A model generated the notes under the pieces. It did no database searches. It saw nothing but the letters and a program-made list of their open reading frames with translations, and was not told the origin of the DNA. A stretch of DNA of 64,000 nucleotides from Paraescarpia echinospica (taxonomy: Eukaryota > Annelida > Polychaeta > Sabellida > Siboglinidae): assembly GCA_020002185.1 (NCBI GenBank), contig CM034538.1:3626773-3690772 (forward strand), written 5' to 3'. A program made the translations under genes and the position numbers. This document shows, in pieces, positions 27,701 through 40,500 of this stretch; the first letter of the stretch is position 1, and every line of letters begins with the position of its first letter.

Positions 27701-30700
27701 AACTTGTGATGTTATAGTTGTGAGAGATGAATCTGTACACGGAAGGAGAGCTGACTCCCCTTCTTATGATGTTATACTTGTGAGACATGAACCTGTACAC
27801 GGACGGAGAGCTGACCCCCTACTTGTGATGTTGTAGTTGTGAGAGATGAACCTGTACACGGAGGGAGAGCTGATCCCCCTACTTGTGATGTTGTTGTTGT
27901 GAGAGATGAATCTGTACACGGAAGGATAGTTGACCCCTACTTGTGATGTTGTAGTTGTGAGAGATGAACCCGTACACGGAAGGAGAGTTGACCCCTACTT
28001 GTGACGTTGTAGTTGTGAGAGATGAACCAGAACACGGAAGGAGAGCTGACCCCCCTAGTTGTGATGTTGTAGTTGTGAGAGATGAACCTGTACACGGAAG
28101 GAGAGTTGACCCCCACATGTGATGTTGTAGTTGTGAGAGATGAACCTGTACACGGAAGGAGAGCTGACCCCCTACTTGTGATATTGTAGTTGTGAGAGGT
28201 GAACCTGTACACAGAAGGAGAGCTGACCCCCGTACTTTTGATGTTGTAGTTGTGAGAGATGAACCTGTACACGGAAGGAGAGCTGACCCCCTACTTGTGA
28301 TATTGTAGTTGTGAGAGATGAACCTGTACATGGAAGGAGAGCTGACCCCCCTACTTGTGATGTTGTAGTTGTGAGAGACGAACCTGTACACGGAAGGAGA
28401 GCTAACCCCCGTACTTGTGATGTTGTAGTTGTGAGAGATGAACCTGTACACGGAAGGAGAGATGACCCTCCTACTTGTGATGTTATAGTTGTGAGAGATG
28501 AACCTGTACACGGAAGGAGAGCTGACCCCCCTACTTGTGATGTTATACTTGTGAGACATGAACCTGTACACGGACGGAGAGCTGACCCCCTACTTTTGAT
28601 GTTGTAGTTGTGAGAGAAGAACCTGTACACGGAAGGAGAGTTGACCCCTACATGTGATATTGTAGTTGTGAGAGATAAACCTGTACACGGAAGGAGAGCT
28701 GACCCCCCTTCTTGTGATGTTGTAGTTGTGAGAAATGAACCTGTACACGGAAGGAGAGTTGACCCCTACTTGTGATATTGTAGTTGTGAGAGATGAACCT
28801 GTACATGGAAGGAGAGTTGACCCCTAGTTGTGATGTTGTAGTTGTGAGAGATGAACCTGTACACGGAAGGAGAGTTGACCCTTAGTTGTGATGTTGTAGT
28901 TGTGAGAGGTGAACCTGTACACGGAAGGGAGAGTTGACCCCCTTTTGTGATGTTGTAGTTGTGAGAGATGAACCTGTACACGGAAGGATAGGTGACCCCT
29001 ACTTGTGATGTTGTAGTTGTGAGAGATGAACCTGTACACAGATGGAGAGCTGACCCCCTACTTGTGATGTTGTAGTTGTGAGAGATGAACCTGTACACGG
29101 AAGGAGAGCTGACCCACCTACTTGTGATGTTGTAGTTGTGAGAGATGAACCTGTACACGGAAGGAGAGTTGACCCCTACTTGTGATGTTGTAGTTGTGAA
29201 AGATGAACCTATAAACGGAAGGAGAGCTGACCCCCTACTTGTGATTTTGTAGTTGTGAGAGATGAACCTGTGCACGGAAGGAGAGTTGACCCCTACATGT
29301 GATATTGTAGTTGTATTAAATGAACCTGTACACGGAAGGAGAGTTGACCCCTACTTGTGATGTTGTAGTTGTGAGGGATGAACCTGTACGTTCAAGGAGA
29401 GTTGACCCCTACTTGTGATGTTGTAGTTGTGAGAGATGAACCTGTACAGGGAAGGAGAGTTGACCCCTACTTGTGATGTTGCAGTTGTGAGGGATGAACC
29501 TGTACGTTCAAGGAGAGTTGACCCCTACTCTTGATGTTGTAGTTGTGAGAGATGAACCTGTACATTGAAGGAGAGTTGACCCCTACTTGTGATGTTGTAG
29601 TTGTGAGATATGAACCTGTACACAGAAGGAGAGCTGACCCCCCCACTTGTGATGTTGTAGTTGTGAGAGATGAACCTGTACACGGAAGGATAGTTGACCC
29701 CTACTTGTGATGTTGTAGTTGTGAGAGATGAACCTGTACACGGAAGGAGAGTTGACCCCCTTTTTGTGATGTTATAGTTGTGAGAGATGAACCTGTATAC
29801 GGAAGGATAGTTGACCCCCGTCTTGTGATGTTGTCGTTATGAGAGATGAACCTGTAAACGGAAGGAGAGTTGACCCCTAGTTGTGTTGTTGTAGTTGTGA
29901 GAGAAGAATCTGTACACGGAAGTAGAGTTGACCCCTACTTGTGATGTTGTAGTTGTGAGAGATGAACCTGTACACGGAAGGAGAGTTGACCCCTAGTTGT
30001 GATGTTGTAGTTGTGAGAGATGAACCTGCACACGGAATGAGAGTTGACCCCTAGTTGTGTTGTTGTAGTTGTGAGAGATGAATCTGTACACGGAAGTAGA
30101 GTTGACCCCTACTTGTGATGTTGTAGTTGTGAGAGATGAACCTGTACACGGAAGGAGAGCTGACCCCCTACTTGTGATGTTGTAGTTGTGAGAGTTGAAT
30201 CTGTATAAGGAAGGAGATTTGACCCCTACTCGTGATGTTGTAGTTGTGAGAGATGAACCAGTACACGGAAGGAGAGTTGACCCCTACATGTGATGTTGTA
30301 GTTGTGAGAGTTGAATCTGTACACGGAAGGAGAGTTGACCCCTACTTGTGATGTTGTAGTTGTGAGAGACGAACCTGTACACGGAAGGAGAGTTGACCCC
30401 TACTTGTGATGTTGTAGTTGCGAGAGTTGAATCTGTACAAGGAAGGAGAGTTGACCCCTACTTGTGATGTTGTAGTTGTGAGAGACGAACCTGTACACGG
30501 AAGGAGAGTTGACCCCTACTTGTGATGTTGTAGTTGCGAGAGTTGAATCTGTACAAGGAAGGAGAGTTGACCCCTACTTGTGATGTTGTAGTTGCGAGAG
30601 TTGAACCTGTACAAGGAAGGAGAGTTGACCCCTACTTGTGATGTTGTAGTTGCGAGAGTTGAATCTGTACAAGGAAGGAGAGTTGACCCCTACTTGTGAT

Positions 30701-33700
30701 GTTGTAGTTGCGAGAGTTGAATCTGTACAAGGAAGGAGAGTTGACCCCTACTTGTGATGTTGTAGTTGCGAGAGTTGAATCTGTACAAGGAAGGAGAGTT
30801 GACCCCTACTTGTGATGTTGTAGTTGCGAGAGTTGAACCTGTACACGGAAGGAGAGTTGACCCCTACTTGTGATGTTGTAGTTGCGAGAGTTGAATCTGT
30901 ACAAGGAAGGAGAGTTGACCCCTACTTGTGATGTTGTAGTTGTATTAAATGAATATGTACATGGAAGGAGAGTTGAACCCTACATGTGATGTTGTAGTTG
31001 CGAGAGTTGAATCTGTACAAGGAAGGAGAGTTGACCCCCTACAACCAACCGCTGATTAACTGTAACCTGAGTCGATGTTGGGACGACGTCGTGAAACAGA
31101 GCAACTATGAACAGCGACAGAGCGACATCAACGTCTTCAACAGGCATGGCTGAACATAACATAGATAGCTAATTTATATTGGGTACATTTACCTCTCAAA
31201 AAACTCTGTTTTTTCTGTGTATAATTTCGATCGCATCTCACGGCCTTCTTCAGCAGACTAAATTGATGGTCACGTTACATGACCTACGTCATGTGACACA
31301 AGCTGGAGCATGACTGGCGGGAGCTCCTGGCCGACGTCTGTGTTCAGTGAAGGCTTTCTCCTGTAGATGTTAATCACCTCCTTGATCTTTCTCCTCTGCA
31401 AGTTCTCGAAGTCTAAGATTTTCACATCTTTCATCGAACACTGGTGGCCTGTGTTCAACTTGTGTTCGTTTATCGCTAATAGATGTTGGTGACACGATAG
31501 GTGTTCTTTAAATCGTGTGCCCAGTGCCCTTGCTGTTTCTCCTATGTAGTGTTGGTCGCATTCTGGGCATTGGATGTCATATACCACCCCACACTTTGCT
31601 GCCTTGTCTCTTTTGTCCTTTGGGTGTACCAGCAGGGACCTCGGATGTTGATAGGTTTGTGGTACCCTGGTACGTCATAGGACATGAAAATCCTTGCCAA
31701 TTGATCAGACAGTGTACTGATATAGGGTAGACCTATATTGGCAAGTTGTCTTCTGTTGGTTTCTTTGTTGTAGACATTCTCCTTATTTCTCCTTGGTTGT
31801 GTGGTTTTAAACATCCAAGCTTTGCAACTGTTTGTTTTCAGACCTTTCTTGATGTGCTCCACCTCTTTGGTCTTATCCTCCTCTTCAGTTACCAAATTGT
31901 CTGCCCTTTGGAAGAGTGTCCTCGCCACTGATTGTTTGTGTTCTAGTGGGTGGTTTGAATCCCAGTTCAAATACTGGTCTGTGTGTGTTGCCTTCCGATA
32001 CTCCTTAACCTTGGTTGACCAATCGTCCTTGAGACATATACATGTGTCTAGAAAGGCTAATGTGTTGTCATGTTCTGGTTCTACTGTGAACTTGATGTTA
32101 TCGTCCACTGAATTCAGATTGTGTGTGAACTGTTCAACTTCACTCCCTTGTACCACTGTGAATGTGTCACCCATGTATCTCAACCAGATGTCTGGAGGGT
32201 GAGGTGCTTCTCTGATGGCTCTTTCTTCAAAATGATCCATGTACAGGTTCGCCAGTATCAGGGACACCGGTGAACCCATGGCCGCTCCCTTCTTCTGCTT
32301 GTAGAGCACTCCATTACAACTGAAATATGTGGTGTTTAGACATATTTCTAACAGTGTGGTGATCTGGTCTACTGATAATTCACATCTGTCTTTCAGTGTT
32401 GTTTCCTGGTTTAGTCGTTCCTTGATCACTGAAACTGCCTCTGTCACTGGGATACTATTGAACAGGGCTGTCACATCGAATGATACCATTTTCCTCCCCG
32501 GTGGAACTTCCAGCTCATCGATTTTGTTTTTAAATTGTGCGCTGTTTTTTACAAAATGTTCAGTTTTTCCAATCCATGGGCTCAGAATGGTGGCTAAGTA
32601 CTTTGCTGTCTTGTACGTTATACTGCCTATAATTGAAACGATAGGTTTTACTTGATGTTGTCCTTGTGAATCTTAGGCAATCCATAGAGTTTGGCACTGC
32701 TTCTGATGTAGGGTAGATCCTAAGGTATAGGGCATCCGATATAGTCATAGGTGTTGACATCTGCTAGTAGACCTGCTATCTTTGCATCATATTCTGTGGT
32801 CTTCATAATCACTGTTGCCCTACCCTTGTCTGCTGATAAAATCTTGTACCATTATCACAAACCTATGAACACCCTGAGGTCCCTGCTGGTACACCCAAAG
32901 GACAAAACAGACAAGGCAGCAAAGTATGGGGTGGTATATGACATCCAATGCCCAGAATGCGACCAACACTACATAGGAGAAACAGCAAGGGCACTGGGCA
33001 CACGATTTAAAGAACACCTATCGTGTCACCAACTTCTATTAACGATAAACGAACACAAGTTGAACACAGGCCACCAGCGTTCGATGAAAGAACTGGCAGA
33101 GGAGAAAGATCAAGGAGGTGATTAACATCTACAAGGGGAAGCCTTCACTGAACAGAGACGCCGGCCAGGAGCTCCCACCAGTCATGCTCCAGCTTGTGTC
33201 ACATGACGTAGGTCATGTGACACGACCGTAAATTCAGTCTGCTGAAGAAGGCCGCAAGATGCAGTCAAAATTATACAGAGAAAAAAACAAAGTTTCTTGA
33301 GAGGTAAATATACCCAACATGAATAACCAAGAGACTGGATTGTCAGTACATTCAAGGAGTTAATTTATAATTTGTTGCATTTACTTTCAGTGAAATGGTT
33401 AATGTCATAGGTATCCATTATTAAATGCTGCTAAGATATTATCTAGTTTTATTAATAATTGCAATAGTAATTGACAACATCATTTTGCTTATAATCACTG
33501 TTACAGTTTCCATTGCTACGTGCAATTATGATGTTATATAAATAGATATAGTTAGTTTAAGTAGGAGAATGTTATCATGTACTTTCAGTGAGAATCGTTG
33601 GAAGAAACGTGGCATTGCTGTTGTTCCTGTCAAGTTCGGCATTGCATTCACGGTGCCGTTTTTGAACCAGGTTTGTTTGTGTGTTTAATGTAGACGACTG

Positions 33701-34467
33701 TTCAGTTGACATGTGTTCACTCTGGGTAGTGGCTGTGAGAACATGTTTCATTATATGTGATTATTTAAACTTGGATGACGTTGGTTAATAATGTCATCAT
33801 TTCCAGAGCAAAAAATAAAATCAGGGAGCTAATTTTATTATTATTATTACTTTCTCAAATATTAGCACTCTAAATACAGTAAACATGATGTTGGTATTGA
33901 AAGAAATCTTCGGAGGTGGATCACATGTTGTATAGCAATTGTGGACTCCTTTTAACCAATATTTTTCTTGTCAAGTAGCCATCTGGAACTTGTTTTATAT
34001 GACAATTTAGTTGACCTTTACAATGAGAGACAGCTGTAGAGTGAAGACAGCCTACTTCCCCTAGAGCTGACTACATAGAGAAGGTGTTAAGTTGTGTTGA
34101 TGCTCAGTTGCATCATCGTGTGTCAGGCCGGGGCTCTGGTACACGTCTACACAGATGGCTCAGTTCTGCTGGCCCACGGAGGAGTCGAGATGGGCCAGGG
34201 ACTACACACCAAGATGATCCAGGTAATACAGATCCAGATGCATATGGATCCATTACAAATACCTGCACGCTGACACACCATATTTTATTATTATATTTGT
34301 TGTCAACATAATGCACACGTGCGCGCATGCATACATACACACTCATGCACACATGCGCGCACGCACGCACACACACGTATATATAAATATCACTGTGAGC
34401 AACACGGTGGTGGACAGAACCAGGATCAACAGTAATTTAACCCAACGTATACTCCTATTTAAAATTT

Positions 34468-34533
<66 letters not shown>

Positions 34534-37500
34534 CTCTCTGTATTCATGATGCATCATTTTTATTTATCTCAGATTATGGAGGCCTACTTAGTGAAATACC
34601 GAAATACCTTAGGAATGTGTAATATTATTTAGCATAATGTTTTAGGTTGCAAGCCGTGCCTTAAAGATACCGATGTCATGCATTCACATCACAGAGTCAA
34701 GTACTGACACAGTGCCAAATGCATCCGCAACCGCTGCCAGCGCGGGATCCGACCTCAACGGCATGGCAGTAATGGTATGTTAGCTGAAGAAATTTATATT
34801 ATTTTATAATAATTTCAAGTGTTATCTGAAGAAATTTATATTTTATAATAATTTCAAGTCTAATCATATACAGGAATTTCAGTGTTTGTTTACAAGGATG
34901 TGTCTTGTGTCATCTTAGTGACCACCAACTGAGTGGTAACTTGACAGTTGTACTATGTGTGTGAAAGTTAATTAAAATTACTTATTCTTAGGCCACAGAA
35001 AAGTAATTCCTGGTTTCTCATTGATGCATGTATTTAAAAATATGTGCCACAACATTTTATTTTCTATTATAATTATTCCTCTAAATGCAAGACATGGTGC
35101 AATAAGTGAACGGTAAACATGTCAACATTTTACTTCCATCTAACCCTTAATGATCTGTAACTATGATTCACCAAAAATACATTTGATTAATAATTACCTA
35201 CAGGGTTGTTTGATTTATGCCGGGCAGAAACTGTTTCTGCCCGGCAGAAACGGCAACAATAGGAAATACATGCCATTGATAGGCAAACGTGGTGGACAGT
35301 TAATTAGTGGGTCAAGTAAGTAAGTAAAATAAGTAAGTAAATTTATATTTCCTCATCCAGATAATATACACCATAATTCAAGAGCAAAGTAACACAGATG
35401 AGGTGGCTACCAGAGAAGTATAACTTATCGAGCTGGTAGCCAATTAAATCAAACTCATATAGTGTACTCCCACATACATAATATTACGTATATAAAGGTT
35501 ATACAGTGCATTCAATTGCCATAGCTTCAGGTTAATGACTAAATTAAAGCTAGAGATGTTGTACCAATATAAGAGAATTCACAAGCGAATTTCCTACAAT
35601 ATATTATTAGATTTAAACTTTAGTTAATGCCAATTATAAAGCTCCTGGCTTTATGCTTTAAAATATTTAGCGTTTTCGAATGTTTAATGTCTACAGGTAG
35701 TTTATTCCAAAGTCGAGCCCCTATTACTTTCAAGGAGTTCTCTCCAGTTCTATAATTACATCTACGTATATATAAATTGTTCTCCTGTCTGGAACTTCTG
35801 GTCATGAAGTCATTATTACATTTGTAAAATTGGTGGAATAGACTAGGAAGTTGATTCGTATGCTGTTTATACACAAATATTAGAACATTTTGTTTAAATA
35901 GTTCCTGAACTTTAAGTATATTAAGTTCCCTATGCAATGATGTGGCACTATCACGGCGGTGACGTTTTGCTAATGTTTTAAGTATTAAATTTGGTAAAAC
36001 TTGTATTTTAGATAAGTTAGTTTTACAAGCCGATCCATATAATTCAATCCCATAATTAATATGGGGAAATACATAGGCATAATATAATTGCCTGACCATA
36101 TCGGCATTTATGAACGAGGCCATGTGATAAAATAAACCTGATAACTTAGACACCTTTGAACAAAGTTCCTTAATATGTTCTGACCATGACAGCTTACAGT
36201 CTAGATATATACCCAGATATTTGGCTGAGTTAACCCGTTCAATGCGTTTGCCCTGCAACAACAATGGCACGACTTCACATTCCATATGTCTACTGAAAAT
36301 TGTATAACATGTCTTACTCAAGTTGAGAGTTAGTTGATTGTATCGGAACCAGACACTAAGCGATTCTAACTTCTCCATAGCCGTATGCACAGTATCATTG
36401 GCACCCATTCCACTAATGAACAAGTTAGTATCGTCAGCAAACAATCGCAAAGATACGTGATCCATAGCACTCGATATATCATTAATATATAATAGAAATA
36501 AGACTGGCCCTAAGATGGAGTCCTGCGGGATGCCAGTTTGAACATGAGCATATTCTGAAACTGTGCCATTAATGCTAACACACTGTCTATCTCTTAAATA
36601 ATGTCTAAACCATTTATATACACGACCTCTTATTCCATAATGATCCAGCTTATACAACAATATATCGCGATTAACGCTGTCAAAAGCCTTACTTAGGTCA
36701 ACAACTAATTCGCCATTTTCAAGAGAATTTATAATATTTTCTATAATTTCAATAATTGCTAACATACTCGAATGATCTTTACGAAATCCAAATTGATGTT
36801 TGGACAAAACGTCATTTTTATCCATAAAGTCTAATAACCTCTTTAACATTAACTTTTCTAGGATTTTTTGGAATACACTCATCAGACTAATTGGTCGATA
36901 GTTGAATGGTTCACACCTTGATCCTTTCTTAAATTTAGGTATTACTTTTGACACCTTTAATGCTCGTGGTACCGTGGCTTCGGAGAACGACAAATTACAA
37001 ATGTAAGTCAGAGGTTTACAAATGAAATTGCATGAAAATTTGACAATTTTTGGAGGAAAATTATCAATACCTGATACATTAGAATTCGCTAGCTTGTTAA
37101 TTTCATTGACCACTTCTTGTTGACAAACTGGTGACAGGAACATAGTATTGTGTATCGGGTCAGATAGAAATTGTCTATATTCGTTTCCCTGAGTATATGT
37201 CTTTGACAATTCTTTACCTACAGTAGCGAAATATTGGTTCATTGCATTAGCAATACTTTCGTTGTCGTTAAATTCTATATGATTGATGACCAGCTTTTTA
37301 ATGTTGTGTATGTTCCTTTTGTCCTTATTCACAAGTTCCACATATATCTTCCATAATTCCTTGGTTGATTGTTTTGCTTGTGAGAGTAAGCTACTGTAAT
37401 ATGATTTCTCTGCCTGCCGTATGATAGTTGTAAGCTTATTCTTATACTGTCGATATTCTGTTTTATTGTATTCATTTGGTCTATTGATATATTTCTTATA

Positions 37501-40500
37501 CAACCTAGTCTTTGTTAAAATACTATTTCTAATGCCTTTAGTCATCCAATTTTTGTCCTTGAAGCATTTAATTGACATTCTGGTAAGTGGGAAACATTTT
37601 CTGAAAATTGTGTCGTATTTGGTTACAAACATCATAACATTCATCCGTGTCCTTATATGTCATAATATTGTCCCAGTTTATATTCTCCAGTTCCCGAGTG
37701 AAATTTGATATATTATTTTCACTATATATTCTCAGTTTAGGTCTGTCATTGATGTCATGAGTTTTGGATACACCTTTTATAATGATGAAGTTGGGTAAAT
37801 GGTCTGATATATCTACAAACAGGTTTCCTGAAATTATATCACTTTTCATGAACTATAAAGGTCGATATATATTCATATGACCAATGTGAGCTGCAGAGGG
37901 ATCTGTTATTCTTGTTGGCAGTGTGATACATGGTAACAGATTTTCCCTCATTAACGTATCCATGTATATCTTAGTTTGACACGAGTCCTGTTGTAAAAGA
38001 TCAATATTAACATCACCATATATAATACAGATTTTACCTTCCTACTTGATAATAGACAAGTTTGATCCAATAAGATCAGAAATAACGTGTGTCTTATAGT
38101 TTGGATGTCTATACATATTGCCAATCACAAAACTGACGCCATCTTTAATTATTTCAAGCCACAAATTATCCAACCTAGGATTATGACATAGCGTTAAGTC
38201 AAATCGTTCGTGGACGTACACGTCTTTCTTAATATAAACAGCAACTCCGCCTTTATTGTTATCTAATGGTCCATGATAGTAGAAATTATATTCTTTGAAT
38301 ATATTCACACATCTATCTTGGTTATTCATCCCTGCCTCAGTGATCGCAATTACATCAAATTTTATATTAATTGAGTCAATATGTACTTTGAGTAGATTAT
38401 AGTTTTTTAAAGAGCTTTGTAAGTTGATATGGATAACAGTTATTAGTCCATCAGTTATGTGTATCGACTCGTTTAATTCGGTCAAATCATAATAATTGCA
38501 GTTTAGTGATTTTGTCACTTCTTCAGATAATCCTTTATCAAGGCAAGGCTGCAAGTTATGTGTTTTTAAGAGTTCAGAAAATTTGGTTCTTGGGAGTTGG
38601 TATTCCGTAGTTAATTGGAGATTGATCAACGTGCAAAATGGTAACAAATTCGCTATTTCCTTATTTTCACCCATTACTGTTGTTTTTTTGTCATATTAGT
38701 TAAAATACATTCTCTCAGCTTTGTTAGCATACATACTAGTAACCCTGAATGCAACACATGTAGTACAATCATGTAACCTTTCATCGAAAACAATGTCTCA
38801 ATAGTTGGAGTAACAAATACACAAACAAAAAGTCAGATGACCACCACAGTCAGGGCATGTCGGCAGTCTCAAGAGTAAATTGATTGTTATAATGTAGTGC
38901 GCCAGCACAGGTGTCTGTCACCTATATGTGACTAGTCCACAGGCACAACGACGCCGTCTATTATCAGATTGCCTCTGCGGAACACCACATGCTTCCCCTC
39001 CGCGAAGGCTCGTTGCATCTGCGCACGTGCACATTTCTTTGTTTCGTAGTCCGCCTTCGTCATATCTTCTAGTATGTACACTCCAGCACCTGCGGTCGTT
39101 CTGTTTACATGGGTCTTGGCGGTCAATAGAATCGCGTTTCTAAGTGGCCTTGTAACAATTGAAGCGATGATGGGTCTGCCTGTAGAACTGTTGTTGGAGA
39201 TAGGACGAGTCTGTGGCAGTGTTCAACACTCTCAATAGCTTGTTCAAGTGTGACAATGACACCAAGGTTGTGTTTGAGGAGTACATCCTTGGCTAGGGTT
39301 TTCTTGACATCCTCACCTTTGGATTCCTCGACACCAAACACTCTAATACCCAACTCACGACTTCTTCTTTCCATTGAGTTAATTCTCTTCTCATAAATAG
39401 TCATTCTCGCCCTCAATTCCATTTCTCGTTTCGTTGTTTCTTTGTACGACTTCTGTAACTCGTCAATTTTGTCCCTGTTCTCTTTAATCGAGGCAGCATT
39501 GGATTCATAGGATGCTTCAATATCGTCCACTCTTTCTGTAATTGCACCACATTGTCAGCGTATATCGCTCAATTGAGCTACCACGTCACTTTGGATCATT
39601 TTGTATAGTTCGTCTATTGTAACGCCACCGCCATGTTGATCAGCACTCGCGGCCCCGTTTTCATCGCTCACCTGATCATGGCATTCACTTCTCTTCACTG
39701 GGCTTTTTCTTGAATTTTTTTCATCATAATACTGTTCACCCTGGTATCCTACAGTGATTGAACCAAATTGTGATTGAAGTAATTAAACAAAATTAGGAGC
39801 GCTACTTTACCCACAGGTCCTTAATCTAGTGTCGCCATCTGTCCCCCAAGTTCAAATACATCAGCACGTTTTTCACACCTGCTTGGTAGTTTAGGCTCAG
39901 TAGTGTGCTGGCAGATACTAAACCTATAGGCTTGTGTGAAAAGGATAGTTGGCAGAAGAACTAACTTCAAAGCACCATTGCATCCATTTAGCCAGGCAGC
40001 AGTCACACTGTCCCAGTGTCTGCTGCTATGTTTATATAATAATTATATAGGCTTAATGATCCCAATACACAAATCTGTCAATGTCAGATAATAGAACTAG
40101 GTTAAACATCTCAACAATAACTATAATTAGTTCTGTGGGGCTATTTTTTTCAAAAACTGTTCAATAACTTTTTCCCTAATTTTTCATAAACATTTCATGT
40201 GGTAGTGCCTGCTATTGTTTGATAGATTCCTGTTAAACTGGACAGTTGCTTGTAGGTTTTAAACTGTGTCAAACAGTGAGTCTACCTTTTGCTCTCAAAT
40301 AATCTGTCCTCTTAGTTTTACACATGAAGACATAATCTGGCATAACTTGATAAGTTTTTGTAGCAGCACATTTGTACTTCCAGTGTATCATTGCAACATA
40401 ACATACACACTGTGTGCCACATTTGAATGTTGTGCATGTAATATTTTCATGCAATCCATTTGCATATATAATGTAAAACTTCAACAGCCGTTTTCTTAAT

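Noticed and set aside
27879..28630. Frames of 230 and 152 codons with [12 protein letters not shown] repeats
   Set aside because: Antisense frames of the 58-bp array; no independent coding evidence.
26750..30997. CRISPR-like array
   Set aside because: Units are contiguous copies of an exon edge without unique spacers, inside an animal gene.
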